A stretch of DNA of 64,000 nt from Streptomyces sp. NBC_00094 (GCF_026343125.1 NZ_JAPEMB010000001.1:3415501-3479500), one strand, 5' to 3'. Positions 46,706-53,503 are shown, numbered from the stretch's first letter. Program-made: numbers and translations. The notes: a model not told the origin generated them from the letters alone.

Positions 46706-46776
46706 TGGGGGCGGGTTCGGCGGGGTTGCTTTTCGGCCATCTTTAAAACTTACGGTAGGTAAGCCAATTGAGTCTT

Positions 46777-46806
46777 CCTTCTACTTTTCTCGAGGAAAGT
46801 AGAAGG
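46777..46806. repeat. 11-bp-arm hairpin in AT-rich stretch
   Basis: CCTTCTACTTT, 8 bases, AAAGTAGAAGG. A smaller CTTAC-GGTAG-GTAAG dyad lies 20 bp to its left. Confidence 0.7.
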
Positions 46807-46844
46807 AGCTAGGGTCGAATGTCCGTTATTTCGTAACTCAACGT

Positions 46845-46868
46845 AGCTGTAAACTATAGTTTACAGCT
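46845..46868. promoter_or_regulatory. Perfect 24-bp palindrome, probable operator
   Basis: AGCTGTAAACTATAGTTTACAGCT read without spacer, 137 bp before the small membrane protein gene. A TGTAAAC/GTTTACA core is typical of dimeric repressor sites. No matching copy was found elsewhere in the window by eye. Confidence 0.65.
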
Positions 46869-47004
46869 GAGAGTTGCCGGTGGCGTCGCGGTTGCACCCT
46901 TCGACAGTCAAGGCCTTGCTACCGTCCGGAGGCAAGAAAGTGCCCCCGATCGCGAGTGCTTGGCGGCGCGTGCGATCGAGGGCCTTAAGCCATTGGAGGC
47001 TCAC

Positions 47005-47205
47005 ATGAGTGTCACCCTAAACCCAGGGGCGCTGTCAAACCCCATGCCCAAGCCGTGGGTCGTCGGGGTAATCGTCATCGTGCTGGTGATCTCACGCTCA
47101 GCCGCACAGATCGCTGACGCTTACGCGAGTGCCCTTGCTCTGACATCTGCGTTGGCAGGTCTTGGCGCGACAGCGACATACCGCAACCACCGCAACCGCG
47201 CCTGA
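47005..47205 (+). CDS. 66-residue membrane protein
   Basis: Small protein with the ATG at 47005 after TTGGAGG. Two hydrophobic segments are visible (PWVVGVIVIVLVISRSAAQI and YASALALTSALAGLGA), ending in the basic tail TYRNHRNRA. No family is recognised. It stands alone between the AT-rich palindrome region and a terminator hairpin and is probably an element-specific accessory protein; a holin-like or spread role cannot be judged. A longer in-frame start at 46960 has no ribosome binding site. Confidence 0.7.
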   Translation: MSVTLNPGALSNPMPKPWVVGVIVIVLVISRSAAQIADAYASALALTSALAGLGATATYRNHRNRA

Positions 47206-47297
47206 CTGCACGTGGCCACGCAGGCCGTTGAAGCAGCCGGCATGACCGGTGCTGACCGGCCTGGCTAGAGCTACGGATCAGTCAGCTGCACAACGAA

Positions 47298-47327
47298 GAG
47301 GCGGCTCGGCTTCGGCCGGGCCGCCTC
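47298..47327. terminator. TTCG-loop terminator
   Basis: GAGGCGGCTCGGC, TTCG, GCCGGGCCGCCTC: a 13-bp stem with one G-U pair, between convergent genes. The remaining part of 47206-47538 shows no gene. Confidence 0.75.
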
Positions 47328-47538
47328 AGTTTCCGTCTCGTTCATCTCCGTCCGGGGCCATCCAGGGGAGGGAGCGAGAAACCGATTGAGGACGGCAGCC
47401 AGCCGACCCTGAATGCACGTAAACGTCCAGGAACCCACCCCTGACCGGTACCCACAGACTTGGAAAGCGCGTAGGTCAACGGCAAACAAGAGACGTTCAA
47501 TCAGATGGCGGGCGCGGTGACGCGGCGACGCTCTTTAG

Positions 47539-48654
47539 TCAGCTCTCGCCAATCAAAGAAAGCTTGTCTATGTACCCATCGAAAAATGTCTTGGCTGCAG
47601 CACACCGGTTAGATACGGGGGCAAAATCAAGCTCCATATCTGCCCCCAAAAGCGGCGAGAGATCCAGGAAGATGGGTATCTGCAATCCTTCAAAAAGCAG
47701 GGCTGTAATCGAAAGGACCCAGGCGGCATCGTAGTAGTCGACTGTACTACCCGTGCGATGACGAAAAGTACCTCTCCGATCAAACAATGAAGCCGCTGCT
47801 GCCGCACCAGCATGCACCGAATGATTCATTGTCAGGTATGCATGCCGCCAGTCGCGGTTGCCCACAGATTCATCTATGTCACGAAACGTGACCTGCTTGG
47901 CAGTGCCATCACCAATTGCAGGGATGGCCCACCCGTAAGGCTTGAAGTAGCGATCACCCCAGGCGGAGCGAATCGCTTCTTCCAAGCCAGGTGTCCCATC
48001 GAACGGATCCCCTTCAGCGCTCCCCTGCAAGTCACGTCGCGCCTCAACGAGCCCAGAGAGGCTATACCGCTCCGTAAGAACATACGGAGGTTCATCGCTC
48101 AAAGAGAGGAAAGCAAGAGTAGTAGTCAACTCATAAAGACTCCGCGCCCGTGAATGCGCCCCCTTGATGAATCCATGCCGAACAAGGAGGAGAACCTCTG
48201 ACACCAGAGTGCAGCCGCGGGCATGGAGTCCGAGGAAGGTTAGTGCACGAACGGCAGGCCCGCCAAGCGTATTGGGGGCGTTGATCGAGTTAGCCAGGAG
48301 TTCATCGCTGCCTTTATTGAGCACCAGCCAACGCGCAAATGATTCGGAAGCATCCCTGTTACCTGTTTCCGCCAGGATCACCGCCTCTTCCAAATCCCTA
48401 AATCCAACACCCAATTTCTTCAGGTGCGCGCGCTCTGCATGCCTTTTTTCGTGAAACCGTCGAATCTTACCGCGTTTCAAAGCCTTGCGGGCAGCCCGTG
48501 TAACGTCAGGGGCGATCCGCTCAATATCCCTGACGAGCGTGTCTTGAGCCTGGTCAATGATGACCTGCCACTCTTCGAGGGTGCGGCGAACCTCTCCGTC
48601 ATCCCCTGTAATGATCTTGACTTGCTCATCCTGAAGGTCGTCGAACCTGCTCAT
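47539..48654 (-). CDS. DUF5677 domain-containing cargo protein
   Basis: A 371-residue, probably soluble, largely helical protein. The N-terminal third is charged and coiled-coil-like (residues about 45-95, KRGKIRRFHEKRHAERAHLK). The family segment is around GAHSRARSLYELTTTLAFLS, followed by a late NRDWRHAYLTMNHSVHAG. DUF5677 proteins are uncharacterised, and related helical families sit in phage-defence islands. Codon choice and base composition are clearly less GC-rich than the element core, which suggests separate acquisition. The ATG at 48654 is chosen over an upstream frame extension. It stands alone on the minus strand among cargo genes. Confidence 0.72.
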   Translation of the reverse strand: MSRFDDLQDEQVKIITGDDGEVRRTLEEWQVIIDQAQDTLVRDIERIAPDVTRAARKALKRGKIRRFHEKRHAERAHLKKLGVGFRDLEEAVILAETGNRDASESFARWLVLNKGSDELLANSINAPNTLGGPAVRALTFLGLHARGCTLVSEVLLLVRHGFIKGAHSRARSLYELTTTLAFLSLSDEPPYVLTERYSLSGLVEARRDLQGSAEGDPFDGTPGLEEAIRSAWGDRYFKPYGWAIPAIGDGTAKQVTFRDIDESVGNRDWRHAYLTMNHSVHAGAAAAASLFDRRGTFRHRTGSTVDYYDAAWVLSITALLFEGLQIPIFLDLSPLLGADMELDFAPVSNRCAAAKTFFDGYIDKLSLIGES

Positions 48655-48953
48655 GACGAGTTGAACCCCCACTCCGATGCCAGCAAAGCCTTTCAGGATC
48701 CGGCCTTGCACCCTGAAGCGCAACCAGTTTCAGCAGACTCGGCGGACCAGCAAGGCCAGGAGATTGCGACTGATCCCACGCGTCGCGGGAGCGCGCTCTG
48801 ACCGCATGAGAGCCGGCAGCACGAGCAGCCGCACCTAGGCAACACGGCCTATTCGTGGACTGCCACAGCAGGACAAGAGCGCTTGATCCGGCTGACCAGC
48901 ACAAAATCCTGGAACGCACGCGCCCTCCGGAGTCGTGTGTCGTGGGCGGCATC

Positions 48954-49250
48954 ATGGTCTCCATGACTTCCAGACCCGTCCGTGGCCCAATCGAGAGCAC
49001 CCACGTCACGGTGACGGATGGTGCCGCGCTCGTTTTCACGTGGGACGCGGACTCACGTATCGAGGTGCGGAACCTCGGGAGTGAGGTTGTCATCGAGGCG
49101 AATGCCGCGGGCCTCAGGACGCTGGCTGGGCACCTGCTCGTACTGGCCGGCGAAGGCGTTTCCGACGGAGCGCACCTGCACCTCGAAGACAGCAACGGGC
49201 TAGAGGACGGGTCCGTCGGCTTGGTGCTGGAGCGGAGCGACGAGGAGTAG
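48954..49250 (+). CDS. Imm32-like immunity protein
   Basis: A protein of 98 residues (95 if the ATG at 48963 is used). The core RIEVRNLGSEVVIEANAAGL followed by LAGHLLVLAGEGVSDGAHLH matches the Imm32 family as I remember it. Such proteins neutralise polymorphic toxins. No toxin gene is adjacent, so it would be an orphan immunity gene protecting the host against competitors. The start is uncertain; neither ATG has a strong ribosome binding site. The 300 bp before it (48655-48953) contain no gene. Confidence 0.7.
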   Translation: MVSMTSRPVRGPIESTHVTVTDGAALVFTWDADSRIEVRNLGSEVVIEANAAGLRTLAGHLLVLAGEGVSDGAHLHLEDSNGLEDGSVGLVLERSDEE

Positions 49251-49332
49251 CACGTTCAGCGCGTAGGTCTCTCGGCCCGGTGGAGGCGGTCTCCCCACTG
49301 CGGTATGTGGCATGCCAAGTAGGGTGCCGCGC

Positions 49333-49581
49333 ATGACCACTTCTCCGGATCACGTCGTCAGCAGAGAGGATCTGGCGTCCTTCGTCCTCTCTCTGCACCG
49401 CAGCTATGTCGACGGCGGCGAGTCGTGGGACAACGCAGACCTTGCTGGGTTCCTGGAGGCATTGGCCGCATGGATTGACGACTCGGACAGTTGGTACCGC
49501 AACACCGGCCGCGAGCTGCCGACCGAAGGTGACTGGCGCTTCTTCGCCCAAGCGCTCCAAGCGGCAACGATGTACGAGTAG
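49333..49581 (+). CDS. DUF7660-like small acidic protein
   Basis: An 82-residue acidic protein with a conserved pattern: SREDLASFVLSLHRSY, then SWDNADLAGFLEALAAWIDD, and the end DWRFFAQALQAATMYE. It resembles DUF7660 proteins, often found beside toxin or immunity genes. It follows the Imm32-like gene by 82 bp and has the same orientation, so both may form a small immunity cassette. The ATG at 49333 is preferred over an in-frame start 21 bp earlier. Confidence 0.68.
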   Translation: MTTSPDHVVSREDLASFVLSLHRSYVDGGESWDNADLAGFLEALAAWIDDSDSWYRNTGRELPTEGDWRFFAQALQAATMYE

Positions 49582-49611
49582 CCACGGTTCTTGCCGTGTC
49601 AGAGCACCAAG

Positions 49612-49646
49612 CAGAGCAGCCTCGGACGTGATCCGGGGCTGCTCTG
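49612..49646. terminator. 14-bp stem terminator between convergent genes
   Basis: CAGAGCAGCCTCGG, 7 bases, CCGGGGCTGCTCTG (one G-U pair), between the DUF7660-like gene and the end of the GntR module. Confidence 0.75.
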
Positions 49647-49664
49647 TCGTTGGATGGGCTGTTG

Positions 49665-50012
49665 CTAGCCGAAGGCCGCAGCCTGCAGTTGAGGGCCCTC
49701 GTTACCTTCCTCGCGGGTGGTGACGTTCGCTGCCGGCAGGCGGTGGCCGCGGCTTGTTGCTACACGGAGTGCATCCTGGAGGGCTTCCGTCAGGTCCATT
49801 GATAGGCGTCGGAGGTCCTCCGGGGCGATCGTCTCGGCTCGGAGGACCTCCGCTGCGTGTGCCACGAGGTCGGCTGCCAGGTTGAGTTGGATTGCCTCGG
49901 TGGTGTCAGCGAGGCGGGACAGGTGGCTGCCTTCGTCGTTGGTGCTTAGGTAGCAGGGTTTGCCGTCGGGGCCCGCCCAGGGCAGGAGTCGGAGTTCGTC
50001 GTGGTGCGTCAT
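49665..50012 (-). CDS. Hypothetical 115-residue protein, last gene of GntR module
   Basis: A soluble, mostly helical protein. The N-terminus reads MTHHDELRLLPWAGPDGKPC, followed by a helix-rich middle (IQLNLAADLVAHAAEVLRAE, DLRRLSMDLTEALQDAL). The ATG overlaps the TGA of the GntR gene (ATGA). It is the last gene of a six-gene co-directional run ending at a terminator. I do not recognise the family beyond its frequent presence in Streptomyces accessory modules. Confidence 0.75.
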   Translation of the reverse strand: MTHHDELRLLPWAGPDGKPCYLSTNDEGSHLSRLADTTEAIQLNLAADLVAHAAEVLRAETIAPEDLRRLSMDLTEALQDALRVATSRGHRLPAANVTTREEGNEGPQLQAAAFG

Positions 50013-50680
50013 CCTTCTTGCCCTTTCTCGGCGGGTGGGTTGCGGGTGATGAAGAGCGCGTCGGCACGGTCGCTGGGGAGGACTAGGAGGGCAGCTTCCA
50101 GCACACGGCCTGTGGTGTCGGTCGACACGCGGGTGATGGAGAGGACGGCCAGGGTTGCGCTGATGCGGAGCATCGAGGCTTCCTCGGGGGTTGGCAGGCG
50201 GGCGCTGATCTGGTCTTGGCTCTGTTCCGCGGCGGATCGGTGCCAAGAGGGCTTGGCTGGCGCCGGGTCACGCGGGACGTATATGCGGGTCAAGCTGTGC
50301 GGGGACTCTCCCTGGTGGGTGAGGTAGAGGAACTCCGTCAGCGGCGTGCGCGCGGGGACTTTGAGCAGGGAGATCAGGTCTCCGTGTGCTCGGAGGTTGG
50401 TGGTGCGGGTTGTGACGTGGAGGTCCGTGTCCGGGATGAGGCGGCCTCCCGTGTACGTGAGTCTGCGGAGCGGGCCGCGGACGTAGTTGCCCTTGCCGTG
50501 GATCTTCTCGATCAGGCCCTCGGCCTGGAGGAGTGCGAGGGCGTTGCGCAGGGTCGGGGTGCTGACCTTGTAGTGCGTAGCGAGGCGGGGTTCCGAGAGA
50601 AGGCGTTCGCCGGCCTTGAGGTGGCCCGTGGTGATCTGGGTTCGGAGGTCGGCGGCGATGGTTTGGTGGAGGGACGGCAT
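50009..50680 (-). CDS. GntR family regulator with UTRA-like domain
   Basis: A protein of about 223 residues. The GntR HTH covers residues 1-70 (TIAADLRTQITTGHLKAGER and STPTLRNALALLQAEGLIEK, wing HGKGNYV), and a UTRA-type ligand domain follows (SLLKVPARTPLTEFLYLTH, RIYVPRD). The start may instead be the GTG at 50692, which overlaps the upstream gene's TGA, so the N-terminus is uncertain by four residues. It lies inside the module it may control, opposite the divergent GntR gene at 51754. Confidence 0.83.
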   Translation of the reverse strand: MPSLHQTIAADLRTQITTGHLKAGERLLSEPRLATHYKVSTPTLRNALALLQAEGLIEKIHGKGNYVRGPLRRLTYTGGRLIPDTDLHVTTRTTNLRAHGDLISLLKVPARTPLTEFLYLTHQGESPHSLTRIYVPRDPAPAKPSWHRSAAEQSQDQISARLPTPEEASMLRISATLAVLSITRVSTDTTGRVLEAALLVLPSDRADALFITRNPPAEKGQEG

Positions 50681-50688
50681 GGGAGCGG

Positions 50689-50913
50689 TCACCACCTTCT
50701 GAGCACGCGTACGGCGATCAGGCGCGTACGGGTGTGCATCGTGAGGAGTTCGCCCGACTCGAAGAGGAGGCGTTTGGCGCCTCCGGGGAGTTGGCGGAGG
50801 TCGGCTACTCGGCACGGTTGGCCGCCGATCTGGATGACGTCTCCGCGCTGCACGGTGGCCGTAGTGATCTCGACCGGGGAGGCGAGTGCGCCACCGGCGG
50901 GGAGGCCGTTCAT
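50689..50913 (-). CDS. 74-residue hypothetical protein, all-beta
   Basis: A small protein reading MNGLPAGGALASPVEITTAT, then VQRGDVIQIGGQPCRVADLR and LLFESGELLTMHTRTRL. The strand-rich pattern suggests a small SH3/KOW-like barrel, but no family is certain. The ATG overlaps the TGA of the 59-residue Cys-rich gene (ATGA), and its own TGA overlaps possible GTG starts of the GntR gene. It is thus translationally coupled on both sides. Confidence 0.72.
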   Translation of the reverse strand: MNGLPAGGALASPVEITTATVQRGDVIQIGGQPCRVADLRQLPGGAKRLLFESGELLTMHTRTRLIAVRVLRRW

Positions 50914-51089
50914 GAGGCTGCCTCCGGTGATGCGGCCGTGGAGTGGCAGGGGCAGGTGCATGCCTCGTAGATGACCGGGATGCCGATCGGTGCCGTCTTT
51001 GGGGAGGAGTGTGCACAGTCGCGGTGGGTGCCGATACGGCATGAGGTGGACCGGTAGGGCGTGTTCGCCGTCCGGGGGACGCCCGTCAT
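50910..51089 (-). CDS. 59-residue Cys/His-rich protein
   Basis: A very small gene found by direct translation. ATG at 51089 after GGAGGTACACGG, stop at 50910. The sequence contains SCRIGTHRDCAHSSP and YEACTCPCHS, five Cys and three or more His, which suggests a zinc-binding fold. Its start overlaps the stop of the 99-residue gene, and its stop overlaps the 74-residue gene's ATG. The position of two perfect 4-bp overlaps and a strong ribosome binding site make it convincing. Function unknown. Confidence 0.75.
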   Translation of the reverse strand: MTGVPRTANTPYRSTSCRIGTHRDCAHSSPKTAPIGIPVIYEACTCPCHSTAASPEAAS

Positions 51090-51385
51090 CCGTGTACCTC
51101 CGCCGGCGCGAAGCAGGTGTGGGCGAGGTGGCCGTGTGCGGTGGGCTTCGAGTGCTGCCTTGTGCGCTGTTCGCTGGCCAGGATGTACGGGCGAACGAGG
51201 GCGGTGTCCTCGCCCCTAAGGACGTCTCTGCAGTCACGCAGCTGTCGCAGGAGCAGTGTTGGTGCGGTGGGTGGGATGAGGTGGGCGAGCGGGGGGCCGG
51301 TGGGCCTTAACGTCTGACGGTTGCCCGGCCTTTGGGACCATCGCTCCCTGGTGCGCGCGATGGCGCGGCGGATACGGTTGAACAT
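51086..51385 (-). CDS. 99-residue basic hypothetical protein
   Basis: Starts MFNRIRRAIARTRERWSQRP, strongly basic in the first 30 residues, with a central LLLRQLRDCRDVLRGEDTAL segment and a Cys near the end. AGGAG precedes the ATG. Its TGA overlaps the start of the 59-residue gene. The basic end could contact nucleic acid or membrane, but no motif decides this. It belongs to the co-translated module. Confidence 0.7.
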   Translation of the reverse strand: MFNRIRRAIARTRERWSQRPGNRQTLRPTGPPLAHLIPPTAPTLLLRQLRDCRDVLRGEDTALVRPYILASEQRTRQHSKPTAHGHLAHTCFAPAEVHG

Positions 51386-51397
51386 GCTGATCAGCTC

Positions 51398-51676
51398 CTA
51401 TCGCTGACGGCCAGGTCCCCGGACATCGCCCGTCGCGGGGACCGCTTTATTCACGGCGGCCCATAGGGTGCGGCCGCCCAGGCTGGTGGCGAGGAGACCG
51501 AATCGGTCAGCCGCAGCCACGACTTCCAGGACCTCCCGCCATGTCTCGGCGGGGAGGGTTTCCGGTACCTCCGCTTCGATCGACGTGTGTCTGGTGTGTT
51601 CCAGCACGCGTGTGGTCAGTCCGATGGCGGACAACCGGGCGGCGAGGGCCTCCGCGCTTACTTCTGGAGCAGGCAC
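51398..51676 (-). CDS. 92-residue hypothetical protein, first gene of GntR module
   Basis: GTG start at 51676 with GACGGAGG upstream. A soluble alpha/beta protein: EVSAEALAARLSAIGLTTRV and ETWREVLEVVAAADRFGLLA. The family is not recognised. It is the first gene of the six-gene minus-strand run (51676 to 49665) and is divergent from the GntR regulator at 51754, with two operator dyads in the 77-bp interval. Confidence 0.72.
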   Translation of the reverse strand: MPAPEVSAEALAARLSAIGLTTRVLEHTRHTSIEAEVPETLPAETWREVLEVVAAADRFGLLATSLGGRTLWAAVNKAVPATGDVRGPGRQR

Positions 51677-51713
51677 AGGAAGCCTCCGTCACCGATAGTC
51701 ACTTTCAGTGAAG

Positions 51714-51744
51714 CTAGTTAACTAGATTAGAGCTAGTGGACTAG
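51714..51744. promoter_or_regulatory. Tandem CTAGT-N2-ACTAG operators
   Basis: CTAGTTAACTAG (51714-51725, perfect 12-bp palindrome) and CTAGTGGACTAG (51733-51744, 5-bp arms around GG), 19 bp apart, about two helical turns. They lie between the divergent GntR gene and the six-gene module; this is the site type expected for the GntR protein. Confidence 0.75.
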
Positions 51745-51753
51745 ATTTTCCAT

Positions 51754-52509
51754 ATGCCTGAGCAGCCGCCTTACCTCCGCATCGCCGACGAACTGCGGCG
51801 GCGGATCGCGGAGCACGAGTGGACTCCTGGAGACCGGCTGCCCTCTCGGGCCCAGATCGGCCAGGAGTGCGGGGTGGGCGAGAACGTCGTTCGTCGTGCC
51901 CAGGAGCTATTGATCTCCCAGGGCGTGCTGGAGGGGCGGGCCGGGTCCGGGACCTACGTGGCCGAGCCCCGGGCGCGGGTGCGGATGGTTCGGTCCGCGG
52001 CGCGCGAGCAGCCAGATGGGTCACCGTTCCGAGCGGACATGAAGGCCGTGGGAAGGAATGGCGGCTGGGAGAGCCGGACCGATGCCAAGGTGCCCGCGCC
52101 GGCGGAGATCGCTGCGCGGCTCGGTATCGGTGAGGGCGAGCTGTGCGTCCGGACCGTGTACGAGTTCCTCGCCGACGGGCGGCCCGTGCAGCTGTCGACG
52201 AGCTGGGAGCCGTACGACCTCACCGGCGGGACCCTCGTCGTCCTTCCCGAGGGCGGGCCACACGCCGGGGCCGGGGTCGTGAACCGGATGGCCGAGATCG
52301 GCGTCACGGTCAGCCATGCCGTCGAGCAGCCCGAGCCGCGACAGGCGACTGCCGAGGAGGCCTCACTCCTCGGGATCCAGAAGGCCGCGCTCGTCACCCA
52401 CATCCGGCGGAGCTACTACAGCGACCAGGGGCGGCCGGTCGAGACAGCGGACATCGTCGTACCCGTCGCCTTGTGCGAGATCGTCTACGAGATTCCCATC
52501 AACCGGTAG
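51754..52509 (+). CDS. GntR family regulator with UTRA domain
   Basis: A 251-residue regulator. The HTH is LPSRAQIGQECGVGENVVRR with the wing LEGRAGSGTYVAEPR, and the UTRA domain runs from about residue 95 (ARLGIGEGELCVRTVYEFLA, VSHAVEQPEPRQATAEEASL) to the end. It has no strong ribosome binding site, so it may be leaderless. The two CTAGT dyads directly upstream suggest autorepression and control of the divergent six-gene module. Confidence 0.88.
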   Translation: MPEQPPYLRIADELRRRIAEHEWTPGDRLPSRAQIGQECGVGENVVRRAQELLISQGVLEGRAGSGTYVAEPRARVRMVRSAAREQPDGSPFRADMKAVGRNGGWESRTDAKVPAPAEIAARLGIGEGELCVRTVYEFLADGRPVQLSTSWEPYDLTGGTLVVLPEGGPHAGAGVVNRMAEIGVTVSHAVEQPEPRQATAEEASLLGIQKAALVTHIRRSYYSDQGRPVETADIVVPVALCEIVYEIPINR

Positions 52510-52541
52510 GGGCCGCGAGGAGGCTCAGGGGCGCGCCTACC

Positions 52542-52748
52542 ATGACGCCCATGACGGATGGGCAGGACAGCGATCGCCTCAGTGACGAAGAGGTCGCTCA
52601 GATGATGGGTTTGTGGCGCCGGTACTGCGCTCACGACCTGGACCAATGGGAGGCTCTCCAGACGGAGACGCCGTACGGGCCCGTCTACGTCTTCATGACC
52701 CGGTCCCTTCCCCAAGAGTGGGACCCCTCCATGTTCCGGGAGTTCTGA
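52542..52748 (+). CDS. 68-residue hypothetical protein
   Basis: A short acidic protein: MTPMTDGQDSDRLSDEEVAQ, then WRRYCAHDLDQWEALQTETP and an end rich in aromatic residues (YVFMTRSLPQEWDPSMFREF). GCGAGGAGG lies 16 bp before the first ATG (52542), and a second in-frame ATG at 52551 is possible. It is similar in style to orphan small proteins beside GntR genes in AICEs. Function unknown. Confidence 0.65.
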   Translation: MTPMTDGQDSDRLSDEEVAQMMGLWRRYCAHDLDQWEALQTETPYGPVYVFMTRSLPQEWDPSMFREF

Positions 52749-52873
52749 GCAACTCCCATGCTCCCGACGCTCCGTCTGTGCTTCCACCGCCGTCCTCTGC
52801 GCCCTCATCGTGAGCCGGCTCTGCAGGCAGCGTAGGGAAGGGCGCCCACCGTGGGCCCCGAGGAGGTGGCAGG

Positions 52874-53050
52874 GTGGCTCAGTCGAATTGCGGTGCTCCT
52901 ACGAAGAGCGGGGGCCGCTGCCAGAGCAAAGCGATCATCGGCAGCTCGCGGTGCTCCAAGCACCAGGGGCCGTGGTCCGCGTACGGGGTCGAGCAGCAGA
53001 AGAAGAAGGAAGCCGAAGCCAAGATGCGGAAGCTCCGGAAGAAGCGATAG
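52874..53050 (+). CDS. 58-residue zinc-ribbon-like basic protein
   Basis: A very small gene found by direct translation. GTG at 52874 with AGGAGG upstream, stop TAG at 53050. Residues 6-30 read CGAPTKSGGRCQSKAI... followed by CSKH, a Cys/Cys/Cys/His set likely to bind zinc. The tail is Lys/Arg-rich (QQKKKEAEAKMRKLRKKR). Comparable CGAPTKSGGRC proteins are frequent in actinophages and integrative elements. It is the last gene before attR and may bind DNA or RNA. Function is not known. Confidence 0.75.
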   Translation: MAQSNCGAPTKSGGRCQSKAIIGSSRCSKHQGPWSAYGVEQQKKKEAEAKMRKLRKKR

Positions 53051-53072
53051 TGGCTACCGGATCCGACTCGGC

Positions 53073-53096
53073 TGACATCCATAGCTGACATCAACG
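53073..53096. repeat. Right arm-type repeat (probable Int/Xis binding site)
   Basis: TGACATCCAtaGCTGACATCAACG, matching the left copy at 38592-38615 except for two bases. Confidence 0.7.
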
Positions 53097-53179
53097 ACAG
53101 TGGACAGCGGCGGTCGCGCCCAGCCAGCCGCAGCAGCCGTCAGTAGCGCCCCTCCCCCGCCCTGGACCGTACAACCGAA

Positions 53180-53225
53180 CTCCTAAAGCGGGTGTCGCAG
53201 GTTCGAATCCTGCCGGGGGCACAAG
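53180..53225 (+). repeat. attR: 46-bp direct repeat of the tRNA-Arg 3' part
   Basis: Exact copy of 38510-38555. The tRNA 5' half is absent here, so this is not a functional tRNA gene. It marks the right end of the element. Confidence 0.95.
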
Positions 53226-53229
53226 TGCA

Positions 53230-53261
53230 AAGGGCACCTCTCGATGTCGAGGGGTGCCCTT
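53230..53261 (+). terminator. Former chromosomal terminator of tRNA-Arg
   Basis: AAGGGCACCTCTCGA and TCGAGGGGTGCCCTT form a 15-bp stem (one G-U) directly behind attR. Before integration it would have followed the tRNA gene. Confidence 0.75.
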
Positions 53262-53322
53262 CGGCGTTCGGGCCGGGTGCAGCATCCGGTAGGGCGTGCG
53301 GGGGCGCCGGTGGGGAGGTCCT

Positions 53323-53475
53323 GGTGGAGTAGCCGACCGCAACACCCCGACCAACACCCCGCTGCGCAAGGCGGGAGTGGAGGTCATCACCATCGTCGGC
53401 GCCGAACTCGGCCGCGGACGGGGCGGCGGCCACTGCATGACGTGCCTGCTGATCCGCGACGCCGTCGACTTCTGA
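53323..53475 (+). pseudogene. arcA: Arginine deiminase C-terminal remnant
   Basis: The frame ending at TGA 53475 reads [20 protein letters not shown], then [16 protein letters not shown] and RDAVDF. This is the C-terminus of arginine deiminase, including the catalytic Cys in GGGHCMTC. Only about 50 codons remain, and no start or upstream ADI domain is found in the 100 bp back to attR. It is interpreted as a decayed fragment stranded beside the element. The intact proteins have DRNTYTNTLLRKAG, so two substitutions are visible. Confidence 0.85.
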
Positions 53476-53503
53476 TCGGATCCTGATCGGATCCTGATCG
53501 GCC

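Larger units (their letters stand above)
46268..47004. other. Gene-free structured region of the element
   Basis: About 740 bp with no credible gene. The left part is extremely GC-rich (alternating GC near 46320-46345). The centre is a compound cruciform (46556-46705). The right part is unusually AT-rich with a hairpin (46777-46806) and a perfect palindrome (46845-46868). It is a candidate origin, single-strand initiation site or transfer locus of the element. Confidence 0.6.
38510..53225. mobile_element. pSAM2-like actinomycete integrative and conjugative element (AICE), about 14.7 kb
   Basis: Bounded by exact 46-bp direct repeats, with the integrase next to attL. Modules in order: int-xis-repSA (integration, excision, rolling-circle replication); SpdD, two small membrane/transfer proteins, SpdB and TraSA (septal DNA transfer and spread); a SCO3933-like regulator, KorSA and Pif (control); a cruciform-rich region; cargo (DUF5677, Imm32-like, DUF7660); a six-gene GntR-controlled module; and small genes up to attR. 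All core functions appear intact, so it may still be mobile. The only broken gene seen is the frameshifted e9imm-like one. Confidence 0.93.

Noticed and set aside
46298..46762. Open frames over the cruciform region
   Set aside because: They are created by inverted repeats and GC bias; the two strands give similar Pro/Arg-rich nonsense sequences.
53180..53225. Second tRNA-Arg gene near 53.2 kb
   Set aside because: Only the 3' part is present; the D arm and 5' acceptor strand are missing. It is attR.
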